Below are positions 42,762 through 52,184 of a stretch of DNA of 55,192 nucleotides, in pieces (position 1 is the stretch's first letter; each line of letters opens with the position of its first letter). The stretch comes from Terriglobia bacterium. GTDB taxonomy: Bacteria; Acidobacteriota; Terriglobia; Terriglobales; Acidobacteriaceae. The notes below the pieces were generated by a model. The model had not been told where the DNA came from. It worked only from the letters and a program-made list of their open reading frames with translations, and searched no databases. A program made the translations under genes and the position numbers. The DNA lies in NCBI GenBank assembly GCA_020073645.1, contig JAIQET010000025.1:1-55192 (forward strand), given 5' to 3'.

Positions 42762-42779
42762 GTTAAACATGTTAAACAT
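42762..42779 (-). promoter_or_regulatory. Putative operator of the RelE-RHH pair
   Basis: Two direct copies of GTTAAACAT lie back to back (42762-42770, 42771-42779), and across their junction TTAAACATGTTTAA-like symmetry (AACATGTT at the centre) is seen. It ends 5 bp from the antitoxin start codon. RHH antitoxins bind short repeated sites in their own promoters, so this is a good autoregulation site. The A+T-rich repeat may also contain the -10 region. Confidence 0.5.
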
Positions 42780-42913
42780 AACACATTTGCGAGGGCGACG
42801 CAATGCTCCCACAAAGGCGGCGGGAGCTTCAGGATGTCCTGTTCCTGAGCAATCGAAGGTGGCACGGCAGCAGTATAGCGATAGCCAGCGTCTCTGGTGG
42901 CCGGCCGGCGGAT

Positions 42914-42935
42914 CCTGCCCTGAGCGGAGTCGAAG
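42914..42935 (+). repeat. Dispersed CCCTGAGCGGAGTCGAAG element
   Basis: The segment CCTGCCCTGAGCGGAGTCGA AG occurs here and in the insertion at 3037-3060. The short sequence is found in intergenic DNA only, in line with a small dispersed repeat. It lies within the 290-bp gap between the antitoxin gene and aroF. Confidence 0.4.
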
Positions 42936-43045
42936 TAACGCCTTTGCGCACTTTGCGAAAGCTTAGCGTCCTTTGCGGTTAGCTTTGTCGCGTTTGCCGC
43001 ATAGGCGCTCCAGACGATAAACTTGCTGTTTCTCGAGGTGGGGAC

Positions 43046-44140
43046 ATGCTGGTTGTGATGCAGGCGCACGCCACCGAAGACCAGGTGCGCGCCGTTTGTC
43101 AGAAGATCGAATCCATGGGCTACCGCGCCCACGCCCTGCCCGGGGCGCAGCGAACTGCCATCGGCATTACCGGAAACAAGGGTGAAGTCGAACCCGGCAC
43201 CCTGGAAGAGATGCCGGGCGTACAGGAACTGATCCGCGTCAGCAAGCCCTACAAGCTGGTCAGCCGGGACCTTAAAGAGGAAAACACGGTCATCACCTTC
43301 CCCGGCACCGACGCGAGCATCGGCGGGCGCGGGCTGGCCATCATCGCCGGACCTTGCGCGATCGAAAATCGCGAGCAGGCATTCACCGTGGCCGAGCGCG
43401 TTTGCCGCGCCGGCGCCCAGTTTTTCCGCGGCGGGGCCTACAAGCCGCGCACCTCTCCGTACTCCTTCCAGGGCCTGGGCGAAGAGGGCCTGCGCATCAT
43501 GGCCGAGATCCGAGACAAATTCGGGATGAAGATTGTCACCGAGGCCATCGACAACGAGTCGCTGGAACTGGTCGAGGAGTACGCCGACGTCATCCAGATC
43601 GGCGCTCGCAACATGCAGAATTTTTCTCTGCTGAAACGCGCCGGGCGAACAAAGAAACCGGTATTGCTGAAGCGCGGCATGTCGGCCACGGTGGAAGAAT
43701 TCCTTATGGCCGCCGAGTACGTGATGAGCGAGGGCAACTACAACGTGATCCTGTGCGAGCGCGGCGTGCGCACCTTCGCCGACCACACCCGCAACACCTT
43801 GGACCTGAGCGTAGTCCCGGCCGTGCAGCGGCTCAGCCACCTGCCGATCGTGGTGGACCCGAGCCACGGAACCGGCAAGCGCAACAAGGTCACACCGCTG
43901 TCGCGGGCCGCGGTCGCGGTCGGCGCCGACGGGCTGATCGTCGAAGTCCACCACCAACCCGACAAAGCGCTCTCCGACGGCATGCAATCGCTTTATCCTG
44001 AGCAGTTTGATGAACTGATGTCCCAGGTGCGGCAGATCGCGCCGGTCGTAGGGCGGACGGTGCCTGCCATTGGAAGCCACACACCTGCGCCGCTCCAAGC
44101 ACGACCCCCCGCCGAGACGTCCGCCAGCCCACTCACTTGA
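43046..44140 (+). CDS. aroF: 3-Deoxy-7-phosphoheptulonate (DAHP) synthase, type I beta
   Basis: 364 residues. An N-terminal ferredoxin-like regulatory domain (1-75, [20 protein letters not shown]) precedes a (beta/alpha)8 domain: [12 protein letters not shown] with the metal Cys, [78 protein letters not shown] and [20 protein letters not shown]. The layout matches the Thermotoga-type enzyme, whose regulatory domain binds Tyr or Phe. It condenses PEP and erythrose-4-phosphate at the start of the shikimate pathway. ATG at 43046 with GAGGTGGGG upstream. The beta-propeller gene overlaps its stop. Confidence 0.94.
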   Translation: MLVVMQAHATEDQVRAVCQKIESMGYRAHALPGAQRTAIGITGNKGEVEPGTLEEMPGVQELIRVSKPYKLVSRDLKEENTVITFPGTDASIGGRGLAIIAGPCAIENREQAFTVAERVCRAGAQFFRGGAYKPRTSPYSFQGLGEEGLRIMAEIRDKFGMKIVTEAIDNESLELVEEYADVIQIGARNMQNFSLLKRAGRTKKPVLLKRGMSATVEEFLMAAEYVMSEGNYNVILCERGVRTFADHTRNTLDLSVVPAVQRLSHLPIVVDPSHGTGKRNKVTPLSRAAVAVGADGLIVEVHHQPDKALSDGMQSLYPEQFDELMSQVRQIAPVVGRTVPAIGSHTPAPLQARPPAETSASPLT

Positions 44141-45297
44141 GAAGATTTCTCCTCATCGTTGTCCTGCTCCCCGTCGCAGGCGGCCTCGGCTGGTGGTATT
44201 TTCACCAGCGCCAGCTTCCCGACTACGGTCCCGCCTACCGGGAATACGCCTACGTCACCAACGGCAAGAGCAACACGGTCACGGTGATTGACCTGCGGAC
44301 CTTCGAGCCGGCCAAGACTATCAAGGTTGGCAGCGAACCCACCGGACTCGCCGCCAACAGCAAGAAAAACGAAATCTACGTGGTCAACAGCGGCTCCAAC
44401 AACGTCAGCGTGATCGACGCGGAACGCAACGTCGTGGTGGCCACCATCGGCGTCCACGGCAAGCCCTACTTCATTGACGTCTCTTCCGATGGCAAGCGCG
44501 CCTACGTCGCCAATTCCGGTTCCGCCAATGTGTCCGTGATCGATCTGGAGACGAGGGTTGTGATCGCGAACGTCCGCGTGGGCGCGTCGCCGGGCCTGGC
44601 AAGGGTCTCCCCCGATGGCACGACCGTGGTCGTCAGCAACCGCGGCGACAACACCGTATCTCTGATGGACACCGCCCAACTCCGGGTGCGCAGCACCATT
44701 CCTGTTTGCCAGCACCCGGAAGACATCGCCATCCTGCCTGATAACAGCAAAGCTTTTGTCGCCTGCACCGGGTCCGCGCAAGTGGCCTCCATTGACCTGA
44801 AGAACGACAAACTGCTGGCCTTGCTCGACGTGGGCAAAACGCCGACCGACCTTGTCCTGAAACCAGACGGCGGAGAACTGCTGGTGTGCAACTTCGATTC
44901 CGACAACATCTCTATCATCGAGACCACAACCAATGAAGTCGGGGGCAGTTATCTGATCGGCACCCATCCGGCGCGCGGCGTGGTTACCGCCGACAACTCG
45001 CGCCTGTACGTCAGCAACTTCGGCTCTAACATGATCGCCGTGTACGACATCGACATCGGCAAAGTGATCGCGTCGCTCCCCGTGGGCAGCCACCCGGACG
45101 GACTGGCGCTCTCCCAGAGCCAGAACTACCTGCTGGTGCTGAATTCCGAGTCCGGCGACATCACCGTGATCCAGAAGCGGAAATCCACCCGGCTGGAGCC
45201 CAGCGAGTACTCCCTGCTCACCATGATTCCCGCCGGAGTGCAGCCGAACAATATTGTGGTGAAATCGTTCGTGCTGGCCAAACCTCCCCAGAAGTAA
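44137..45297 (+). CDS. YVTN/YncE-type beta-propeller protein, membrane anchored
   Basis: 386 residues. One N-terminal helix ([20 protein letters not shown]) anchors it; the rest consists of about seven repeats of the form [75 protein letters not shown] and so on, each about 42 residues, making a seven-bladed propeller. Such proteins may bind quinone, metal or protein partners; the function here is unknown. TTG at 44137 overlaps the aroF stop by 4 bp (TTGA), so it is cotranslated with DAHP synthase. Confidence 0.85.
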   Translation: MRRFLLIVVLLPVAGGLGWWYFHQRQLPDYGPAYREYAYVTNGKSNTVTVIDLRTFEPAKTIKVGSEPTGLAANSKKNEIYVVNSGSNNVSVIDAERNVVVATIGVHGKPYFIDVSSDGKRAYVANSGSANVSVIDLETRVVIANVRVGASPGLARVSPDGTTVVVSNRGDNTVSLMDTAQLRVRSTIPVCQHPEDIAILPDNSKAFVACTGSAQVASIDLKNDKLLALLDVGKTPTDLVLKPDGGELLVCNFDSDNISIIETTTNEVGGSYLIGTHPARGVVTADNSRLYVSNFGSNMIAVYDIDIGKVIASLPVGSHPDGLALSQSQNYLLVLNSESGDITVIQKRKSTRLEPSEYSLLTMIPAGVQPNNIVVKSFVLAKPPQK

Positions 45298-45420
45298 TTT
45301 ACAAATGCCCGTGGTCCGGGGCGGTTGGCTTTTCCTGTTCGCGCGTTGTGCGGAGTAACTTTCAGCGGCAACTTCCGTCTAAACAAACCTGCAAGTAGAC
45401 TGGCATCCACGGAGGAACTT

Positions 45421-47739
45421 CTGGTACAGGATTGGCGGTGCAAGCTGTTCTGGGTAGTTGCGGCGTCACTCCTGGGCGCCCCTCTGCCGCTTTGCGCCGC
45501 TCCGCCCAACTTTGGGCAGATCCACATCCCCCGGGTTAGCACCCCTCCCAAGCTCGAAGAGTTTCTGGATATGTCGCCCAGCCCCGCCTGGGAAGGCAAG
45601 CTGGCCAAGGTCGACGCCTTCATCCAGCGCATTCCGAGAGACGGCCAGCCCGTTTCTCAACGGACTGAGGCTTACCTCGGATACGACAGCAAGAATCTCT
45701 ATGCCATCTTCATCTGCTTCGACAACGAGCCTCAGAAACTCCGCGCCCGGCTCTCGCGCCGCGACGACCTTATTGATGACGACTCAGTCGAGATCATGCT
45801 CGACACCTTCAATGACCATCGCCGCGCCTATACCTTTCTTTCCAATCCCCTCGGTGTGCAGGCCGACGGCCTTTGGACCGAAGGCCAGGGTTTCGATTTT
45901 TCTTTCGACACGGTCTGGGATTCAGAGGCCAAAGTCACGGACCGTGGCTTTGTAGTTTGGTTCGCCATCCCCTTTCGCAGCTTGCGTTTCTCCTCTACGG
46001 ATCCCCAAACCTGGGGAATCCTGCTCAACCGGGGAATCCCCCGTAATAACGAAGACACATTCTGGCCGCAGTATTCCAGCCGCATTACTGGTCGCCTGAA
46101 CCAGGAGGGGCAAGCCACCGGACTGGAAAAAATTTCGCCCGGCCGCAACCTGCAACTCATCCCCTATGGCATCTTCCGCTCTTTCAAAGAACTCGACCTG
46201 CGCGATCCTTTCAACCCCACGTACACGCAACGTGACGCCTATGGACAGGTGGGCCTCGACGCCAAAGTGGTTCTGAAAGATAAGTTCGTTCTCGACGCCA
46301 CCGCCAATCCTGACTTCAGCCAGGTCGAATCGGATGAACCGCAGGTCACGGTGAACCAGCGGTTCGAGGTGTTTTTCCCGGAGAAGCGTCCATTTTTCCT
46401 GGAGAACTCCAATTATTTCCAGACGCCCATCAACCTGGTTTTCACCCGGCGCATTGAGGAGCCTAAGTGGGGAGTGCGGCTCACCGGCAAAGATGGGCCG
46501 TGGGCGGTAGGCATGCTGGTGGCGGACGACGCCGCGCCCGGGCAGGAGGTGCCGCGGAATGATCCCTTGGCCGACAAACATGCCCTGTTCGCGATTGCCC
46601 GCATCAGCCGCGATCTCGGCAGTCAGTCCACGCTTGGCGTGATCTATGTCGACCGCGAACGCGATGGCTACTTCAATCGTGTCGGGGGTATTGACGGGCG
46701 CTTCAAGCTGAACAGCAACTGGGTCGCGACCTTTCAGGGTGTGGTCAGCTCCACACTTAACGTGGTGGACTCAAACTTCCTGACCACCGGCGCTTATCAA
46801 GCCGGCCCTGCCGCCGAAGCCACGTTGGAGCGCGACGGGCGTCAGCTGAACATCTTCATGGATTACAGCGACCGCAGCAATGATTTTCGGACCTTAACCG
46901 GGTTCGATCCGCAGCCCGACATCCACAATTTCTACGAGCGGGTGCAGTATCTTTTCCGCCCGGAGGGAAAGCGTTTGATCTCCTGGGGGCCGCAGATAGA
47001 GGTCTACCACATCCTCGACCACGAGGGGAATTATCTCGGGTCGGGGTACATCCCCGCGATGAAGATGGAACTGACCGGCCAGACTTTTCTGACCGTCCTG
47101 TACGCCAAGGAGATGGAACTGCTGCGGCCCAAGGACTTCTCGGTGCTTACCAGCAACCAGCAATACGTTCGTCACACCACCGAATTTGCATTTGATACCA
47201 GCTATTACCGGCCGGTCTCATTTCATTTCGACTATCGCTTCGGCACCCGCGTGAATTATGACCCGCCGGTGATCCCGGGCCCGTTCCCCCTGATTCCCTT
47301 CCTGGCGGGACGCACCAGCATTGCCACCACGCTCACCTTGCGCCCGAACAAGTCTCTGCGCATCGACAACACTTATCTTCTGTTCCGCCTGCACAGTCGC
47401 ACGGGAGCAATCGGCGGATTGAATGACGACATCATCCGCTCCAAATGGAATTACCAGGTCAACCGCAAGCTGTCGTTCCGCTTCATTGGACAGTACGCCA
47501 GTGTGCTGACGAATCCCGCGTTCACCTCGCTCCAGACCGCAAAAGGTTTCAACGCGGATTTTCTGATCACCTACCTGGTGCATCCCAGCACCGCCGTGTA
47601 CGTCGGCTACAACAGCAATCTGGAAAACCTGCTGTCGCCGCTACAGGCAGATTCCGATGGGAACCTGTTGCACGGCACCCGCTTCATCAACGATGGCCGG
47701 AATTTCTTCATCAAGGCGTCCTACTTGTTTCGCTTCTAA
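45421..47739 (+). CDS. CBM9-like/DUF5916 outer-membrane protein
   Basis: About 772 residues from the chosen start. A signal peptide (CKLFWVVAASLLGAPLPLCA) precedes a CBM9-type domain (residues about 30-220: EAYLGYDSKNLYAIFICFDN, RRDDLIDDDSVEIMLDTFND, DRGFVVWFAIPFRSLRF) and a DUF5916 beta-barrel (about 230-770: NPDFSQVESDEPQVTVNQRF, FFPEKRPFFLENS) ending in Phe. The carbohydrate-binding module is likely surface exposed or periplasmic. An extended ORF begins at TTG 45325 but lacks a ribosome site. A GGAGG (45411-45415) lies 5 bp before a CTG at 45421 just ahead of the signal peptide, suggesting a rare CTG start. Function of the family is uncertain. Confidence 0.75.
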   Translation: MVQDWRCKLFWVVAASLLGAPLPLCAAPPNFGQIHIPRVSTPPKLEEFLDMSPSPAWEGKLAKVDAFIQRIPRDGQPVSQRTEAYLGYDSKNLYAIFICFDNEPQKLRARLSRRDDLIDDDSVEIMLDTFNDHRRAYTFLSNPLGVQADGLWTEGQGFDFSFDTVWDSEAKVTDRGFVVWFAIPFRSLRFSSTDPQTWGILLNRGIPRNNEDTFWPQYSSRITGRLNQEGQATGLEKISPGRNLQLIPYGIFRSFKELDLRDPFNPTYTQRDAYGQVGLDAKVVLKDKFVLDATANPDFSQVESDEPQVTVNQRFEVFFPEKRPFFLENSNYFQTPINLVFTRRIEEPKWGVRLTGKDGPWAVGMLVADDAAPGQEVPRNDPLADKHALFAIARISRDLGSQSTLGVIYVDRERDGYFNRVGGIDGRFKLNSNWVATFQGVVSSTLNVVDSNFLTTGAYQAGPAAEATLERDGRQLNIFMDYSDRSNDFRTLTGFDPQPDIHNFYERVQYLFRPEGKRLISWGPQIEVYHILDHEGNYLGSGYIPAMKMELTGQTFLTVLYAKEMELLRPKDFSVLTSNQQYVRHTTEFAFDTSYYRPVSFHFDYRFGTRVNYDPPVIPGPFPLIPFLAGRTSIATTLTLRPNKSLRIDNTYLLFRLHSRTGAIGGLNDDIIRSKWNYQVNRKLSFRFIGQYASVLTNPAFTSLQTAKGFNADFLITYLVHPSTAVYVGYNSNLENLLSPLQADSDGNLLHGTRFINDGRNFFIKASYLFRF

Positions 47740-47749
47740 GTCTCCCCTG

Positions 47750-47774
47750 TAGAGACGCAGCTTGCTGCGTCTCC
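47750..47774 (+). repeat. GAGACGCAGC hairpin repeat, copy 1
   Basis: A perfect 10-bp stem GAGACGCAGC / GCTGCGTCTC with the bases TT between (47752-47773), preceded by GTA. The element follows the DUF5916 stop by 11 bp and precedes murB. The same hairpin recurs after clpX. No T-run follows, so it is not a standard intrinsic terminator but could act as one or as an mRNA-end stabiliser. Confidence 0.65.
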
Positions 47775-47805
47775 CGTTTGCCCTCATATATATTGTTGGC
47801 AGCGC

Positions 47806-48852
47806 ATGCTCATCCTGCAAAACGTCCCCCTGGCGCCGCTCACCACCCTGAAAGTCGGCGGGCCGGCCCGCTACTTCATCGAGGCAAGAACTGCCACCGA
47901 GGTGCGCGATGCGGTCGACTTTGCGCGCTCCCAGGAGCTGCCTCTTTTCGTGCTGGGAGGGGGAAGCAATCTGGTCGTATCCGATGCCGGCTGGCCCGGG
48001 CTGGCGTTGAAAATCGCTCTCAGCGGGATCAACCACCGCCACGACCGCGGGTCCGTCGTCTTCGAAGTCGCGGCCGGCGAGGACTGGGACCGCTTCGTCG
48101 CCATGGCTGTCGCCCACAATTGTGCCGGCGTTGAGTGCCTCAGCGGCATACCGGGCAGCGTGGGTGGCACTCCCGTGCAAAATGTGGGTGCTTACGGGCA
48201 AGAAGTCGCCGAGACCATCGACGCTGTGCAAGTCCTCGACCTCAAGCAAGGAGAGGAACGCGAGCTGCTCAAAGACGATTGTCGCTTCAGCTATCGGACG
48301 AGCATTTTCAACACCACTGAGCGTGGACGCTACATCATTCTGCGAGTGGACTTTGCCTTGAAGCAGGGTGGCGAATCGCGCGGCGAGTACGCCGACCTCA
48401 AGAAATACTTCGCCGGCTGGAGCGCGCTGCCCACACTGGCCGAGACCCGGGAGGCTGTCCGCCAGATCCGCTCCCGCAAAGCCATGCTGATCACCCCCGG
48501 CGACGAGGATTGCCGCAGCGCCGGCTCTTTCTTCAAGAATCCAGTGTTGTCCGCGGCCGAGCACGAAGACTTGAGCCGCCGCGCCGCCGCCAAGAACCTG
48601 CAGATCCCCAGCTACCCCGCGCTTGATGCTCAAAGAAAGATCTCAGCCGCATGGCTGGTCGAGCATTCCGGCTTCAGCAAGGGCTATACCAGCGGCCGGG
48701 TGGGTATCTCCCGCAAGCACGCCCTTGCCATTGTCAACCGTGGCGACGCCACCGCTGCCGAAGTGCTGGCGTTGAAAGACCAAATCCAGCAGCGCGTCGC
48801 AGAAATCTGGGGCATCCATCTGGAGCCCGAGCCCGTCTTCCTGGGATTTTGA
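47806..48852 (+). CDS. murB: UDP-N-acetylenolpyruvoylglucosamine reductase
   Basis: 348 residues. FAD-binding motifs: TLKVGGPARYFIEA, LGGGSNLVVSDAGWPGLAL, GIPGSVGGTPVQNVGAYGQE. The Tyr-type (E. coli class) substrate site is CRFSYRTSIFN, the catalytic Ser lies in SAGSFFKNPV and the Glu in LEPEPVFLGF, with LVEHSGFSKGYTSGRVGISR between. It reduces UDP-GlcNAc-enolpyruvate with NADPH to UDP-MurNAc in cell-wall synthesis. ATG at 47806 has no evident ribosome site; the hairpin repeat lies just upstream. Stop near 48852 is followed by a convergent gene. Confidence 0.95.
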   Translation: MLILQNVPLAPLTTLKVGGPARYFIEARTATEVRDAVDFARSQELPLFVLGGGSNLVVSDAGWPGLALKIALSGINHRHDRGSVVFEVAAGEDWDRFVAMAVAHNCAGVECLSGIPGSVGGTPVQNVGAYGQEVAETIDAVQVLDLKQGEERELLKDDCRFSYRTSIFNTTERGRYIILRVDFALKQGGESRGEYADLKKYFAGWSALPTLAETREAVRQIRSRKAMLITPGDEDCRSAGSFFKNPVLSAAEHEDLSRRAAAKNLQIPSYPALDAQRKISAAWLVEHSGFSKGYTSGRVGISRKHALAIVNRGDATAAEVLALKDQIQQRVAEIWGIHLEPEPVFLGF

Positions 48853-48942
48853 GCGTGCGCTGGGAACTGGGAACTGAGAGCTGAGAACTGGTTTTCTCCC
48901 CAATGCAAGCCTGCAAAACGATCTCCCTCAGGATTTACGAAC

Positions 48943-49827
48943 TCACTGCTTCTCCAGCTTGCGGAAGGGATGTTCGAAGCTGAGGTAAAGGAAGACTGCC
49001 TTTTCCCCGGCACTGGGACCAACCCCAAGGGGCACGCCGATGCCAGGAACAATCTGCAAGCCGTTCTTGAAGTTGTAGGCCCAGCGGATGCCGGGGTTCA
49101 GGTAAATCGCGTTCGACCATTCCGTCTTATCGCGGGCCACCACGGATTGCGCGCTGGAAAAAACCGTTTCCAGCAGGACATTAAACTTGGGATAAGCAAG
49201 CCAGATGAAGCTCTGGCCGAAGTTGTAACCGGCGGTGAAGGCGCGGTCATGGGAAGCGTCCTGAGAGTGAGGAACAAAGGTGGCGCCCGCATTCCAGTGG
49301 CTCACCAACTTGGGGACCAGGACCACGCTCAGCGGCAGACTGGTCTGCAGGCCGAAACCTCCGGTGCCACGCCCCTCAACCACGTCTCCGGTTGGAAAAA
49401 TCGCGGTGACGCGGGGCGCAAATGCCACGCGCGCGTTCCCGTCTCCCACCAGCTGATAGCGATAGTTGAGCAGGACGTCGCCGATTCCAGCGCCGGAACC
49501 AGGGAACGCCCCGGCGTGCAGCGCAACCAGGGTGTAACTGAGCTGGTGACGCTCATCCCCAGGCACCGGCCATTCCTGGGTAAAGCTGTAGACCCAGTCT
49601 TTGCTGTTCCAGAAACGAGTGAAGCTCGAGATGTGTTGCACCACCCCGAAGTTCTGGTTGTAGGCTTCTTCCACCAGAAAGCTGTTGTCCTGGATGCCGG
49701 GCTGGCTGGAACTGGAAGTTGAGGTGCTTTGCTGGGCAGCTGCACCAGCACAAAGCCATGCGACCACGAGGATGAATCGAAATCCACCGCGGATGGATGG
49801 TTGCACGCGTGGCCTCGCCCAAACCAT
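48943..49827 (-). CDS. Putative outer-membrane transporter (phenol-degradation MetA-like)
   Basis: 294 residues. Signal peptide around residues 15-33 (RFILVVAWLCAGAAAQ), a short Ser-rich linker, and a beta-rich barrel with repeated aromatic strands: SFLVEEAYNQNFGVVQHISS, HQLSYTLVALHAG, GDVLLNYRYQLVGDGNARVA, AFAPRVTAIFPTGDVV and ending KAVFLYLSFEHPF. It resembles the 'MetA-pathway of phenol degradation' outer-membrane family, whose members are not necessarily phenol-linked. ATG at 49827. The substrate is not clear. Confidence 0.7.
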   Translation of the reverse strand: MVWARPRVQPSIRGGFRFILVVAWLCAGAAAQQSTSTSSSSQPGIQDNSFLVEEAYNQNFGVVQHISSFTRFWNSKDWVYSFTQEWPVPGDERHQLSYTLVALHAGAFPGSGAGIGDVLLNYRYQLVGDGNARVAFAPRVTAIFPTGDVVEGRGTGGFGLQTSLPLSVVLVPKLVSHWNAGATFVPHSQDASHDRAFTAGYNFGQSFIWLAYPKFNVLLETVFSSAQSVVARDKTEWSNAIYLNPGIRWAYNFKNGLQIVPGIGVPLGVGPSAGEKAVFLYLSFEHPFRKLEKQ

Positions 49828-49944
49828 TCTAGCTGAACGACGAAATCAAGAATCGGTGGGGCGGTGCCGCCCCGGGTCGCGATTCAAGGAGATTTACCTT
49901 AATTAGAGGTATTCCGGCCCGGCGCCGGCAGCAGCCGTCCCAGA

Positions 49945-50634
49945 TCACCTATCGGCCAGGCGCGCGGCTTCTTTAAAGATCTGCACCAACATCTTCCGCG
50001 TAAGTTTCCCGGTCTGGGTGTTCTGGTTCGACGGATGGTAGGACGCCAGCAGTATCCTGCCATCCGGCATTTCGTACTTGACGCCGTGTCCGAAGCCGTA
50101 GGGCTTCTTGCTCGCAATCCGGCCCCGGCGCTTGAGGTAATTCAGATACGCATCGAAGCCAATCCTGCCCAGGGCAACCACTACCCTCAGCTTCTTGAGC
50201 CCGTCGATTTCCCGCTCCAGATACGAAGCGCAATTGGCCAGCTCGGCGGGGAGTGGCTTGTTCTGCGGCGGAGCGCAACGCGCCGCGGCGGTGATGTAAA
50301 TATCCTTCAGCATCAGCCCATCGTTGCGATGCGTGGCGTTGGGCTGATTGCCAAACCCGGTCTCATGCAGCACGGGATACATGAAGTTCCCCGATGCGTC
50401 CCCGGTAAACGGGCGCCCGGTACGGTTCGAGCCGTGAGCGCCGGGAGCGAGTGCCAGCACCAGCACGCGGGCATTGGGATCGCCGAAACCCGGGACAGGC
50501 TTTCCCCAATAGTCCCAGTCACGGTAGGCGCGCCGCTTCTCGCGTGCGATCTGCTCCCGATAAGCCACCAGCCGCGGGCAGCGCGTGCAGGCGATCACTT
50601 CACGGTTCAGTTGGGCAAGCCAGTTGCCAGTCAT
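49945..50634 (-). CDS. Family 5 uracil-DNA glycosylase (UDGb type)
   Basis: 229 residues. The UDG motif A reads APGAHGSNRTGRPFTGD, the form typical of family 5, in which the usual catalytic Asp/Asn of other families is replaced by a small residue. Four Cys (C16 and C19 in the first, the others in AARCAPP and ANCASYLE) should bind a [4Fe-4S] cluster. The C-terminal motif HPSNQNTQTGK is conserved. It removes uracil, and often hypoxanthine, from DNA. ATG at 50634 is chosen; it lies inside a GGTCGTTGGTCG repeat and has no ribosome site. An upstream in-frame ATG at 50673 is possible. Confidence 0.9.
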   Translation of the reverse strand: MTGNWLAQLNREVIACTRCPRLVAYREQIAREKRRAYRDWDYWGKPVPGFGDPNARVLVLALAPGAHGSNRTGRPFTGDASGNFMYPVLHETGFGNQPNATHRNDGLMLKDIYITAAARCAPPQNKPLPAELANCASYLEREIDGLKKLRVVVALGRIGFDAYLNYLKRRGRIASKKPYGFGHGVKYEMPDGRILLASYHPSNQNTQTGKLTRKMLVQIFKEAARLADR

Positions 50635-50635
50635 T

Positions 50636-50731
50636 GGTCGTTGGTCGTTCGTCGTTGGCCAAACGAAGGGCACAGTTTACTCCCACTCCCGGCCACTAGG
50701 TTGTCCCAACTCGGCCAACGACCAACGACCG
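50636..50731. repeat. Long inverted repeat of GGTCGTTGGTCGTT type
   Basis: The left arm, TTGGTCGTTGGTCGTTCG TC GTTGGCC at 50634-50660, is complementary to the right arm GGCCAACGACCAACGACC at 50713-50731. Both arms are built from GTTGGTC units. About 55 bp of unique sequence lie between. It is located between the divergent UDG and trigger-factor genes and could form a cruciform or a long hairpin in transcripts. Confidence 0.55.
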
Positions 50732-50750
50732 TCCTGCTGCCTTCCCCCGT

Positions 50751-50780
50751 TTGACGTTACTCTCCCTCAGTCTTTACACT
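50751..50780 (+). promoter_or_regulatory. Predicted sigma-70-type promoter of tig-clpP-clpX-lon
   Basis: TTGACG (50751-50756) and TACACT (50775-50780) are separated by 18 bp, close to the -35/-10 consensus, and lie 70-100 bp upstream of the trigger-factor start. It is the most consensus-like pair that I find in this interval. Prediction only. Confidence 0.4.
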
Positions 50781-50849
50781 CAAAGCTGATGCCGCGCGGA
50801 TTCGGCCCTGTTCTCCCCTGAATCCGGCCCGGACCGCGAAAGGCGAAAC

Positions 50850-52118
50850 GTGAGCCCCACCGAAATCAACAGCAGCACGAAGCGGGAGATCCAGGTCGAG
50901 ATTCCGGCCGCGGAAGTGACGCGCGAAACCGAGACCCTGATCGAGAAATATCGTAAGGTGGCCCGCCTGCCCGGGTTCCGGCGTGGGCACGTGCCCGCGT
51001 CCATTATCAAGCAGCGTTTCGCCGAAGACATCAAGAGCGACGTCGTGGAAGCTCTGGTCCCGCGCTACTTTCGCCAGGAAGCTGACAAGCTGCGCTTGAC
51101 GCCTGTTTCTCAACCCCGGGTTACCGATCTGCACGTGCACGACGGAGAGCCCCTGCGCTTCAAAGCCACCTTCGAGGTGTTGCCTGAGATCAAAGCGGAA
51201 GGCTACAAGGAGCTGCGGGCCGACAAGCCCAGCGTTGCGGTCACCGACGAAGAGGTAGCCGAATCCTTGAACAGCCTGCGCGAACAGCATGCGACCTTTT
51301 CGTCCATCGAAGGCCGGTCGCTGGCCGATGGCGACTTCGCCCAGGTTTCGCTCGACGGTCAGCCCAAAGACGGCGAAGGCAAGCCGGTTCACATGGATGA
51401 GATCATGGTCGAGATCGCCGGCAAGAACACCATGTCCGAGTTCACCGAGAACCTGCGCGGGGCCGCCGCGGGCGACCAGCGCACCTTCGAGGTGACCTAT
51501 CCTCAAGACTCATCGGACAAGCGCCTTGCGGGCAAGAGTTTCACCTACAACGTGAAGGTCCACTCCCTGAAGCAAAAGGCCCTTCCCGAGTTGAATGATC
51601 AATTCGCCAAGGAACTGGGCGAGTTCGCCGACCTGGACGACGTGAAGCAGCGCATCCGCGAGGGCATGGAAGCCGAGCGCAAACACGCCGCCGAGCACGA
51701 GGCCAAGGACAAGCTGGTTGCCGAGCTGGTCAAGCGCAACGACTTCGAAGTCCCCGAAGCCCTGGTCGAACGGCAGATTGATATCCGGCTGGAGCGTGGT
51801 CTGCGCGCGCTGGCCGCCCAGGGCATGCGTCCCGAAGATCTCAAGAAGATGGATTTGAACCGGCTGCGCGTCGGACAGCGCGAGCAGGCGGTGCAGGAAG
51901 TCAAAGCGTCGCTGTTGCTGGAAAAAATCGCCGAGGAGGAAAAGATCGAGGTCAGCGATGCGGAGATTGATCGGGAGATCGAGGCCCTCGCCAGGCAGTC
52001 AAAACAGACGCCCGAAGCCATCCGGGCTCGTTTGACACGGGATGGGGCGCTCGATAGAATTCGGACAAGAATCCGCAGCGAAAAGACCCTCGATTTTCTG
52101 TATCACCAGTCCGCTTGA
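50850..52118 (+). CDS. tig: Trigger factor ribosome-associated chaperone
   Basis: 422 residues. The N-terminal ribosome-binding domain (1-115) carries the signature loop, here PGFRRGHVPASII in place of the usual GFRxGKxP. A PPIase FKBP-like domain follows (about 150-240: GDFAQVSLDG, FTENLRGAAAGDQRTFEVTY), and then the long helical C-domain (about 250-420). It captures nascent chains at the tunnel exit. GTG at 50850 has a weak AAAGG upstream. It is followed by clpP after 66 bp. Confidence 0.95.
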   Translation: MSPTEINSSTKREIQVEIPAAEVTRETETLIEKYRKVARLPGFRRGHVPASIIKQRFAEDIKSDVVEALVPRYFRQEADKLRLTPVSQPRVTDLHVHDGEPLRFKATFEVLPEIKAEGYKELRADKPSVAVTDEEVAESLNSLREQHATFSSIEGRSLADGDFAQVSLDGQPKDGEGKPVHMDEIMVEIAGKNTMSEFTENLRGAAAGDQRTFEVTYPQDSSDKRLAGKSFTYNVKVHSLKQKALPELNDQFAKELGEFADLDDVKQRIREGMEAERKHAAEHEAKDKLVAELVKRNDFEVPEALVERQIDIRLERGLRALAAQGMRPEDLKKMDLNRLRVGQREQAVQEVKASLLLEKIAEEEKIEVSDAEIDREIEALARQSKQTPEAIRARLTRDGALDRIRTRIRSEKTLDFLYHQSA

Positions 52119-52184
52119 GGCGGACCATTTCGACCCTCCCCCACTGGTTCAAGGCTGGTTGGGGCAGGAGTGTGGAAGGTGCAT

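Noticed and set aside
42758..44098. Upstream extension of the RHH antitoxin frame by about 450 codons
   Set aside because: It is antisense to DAHP synthase; the short ATG at 42757 fits the family and the operator position.
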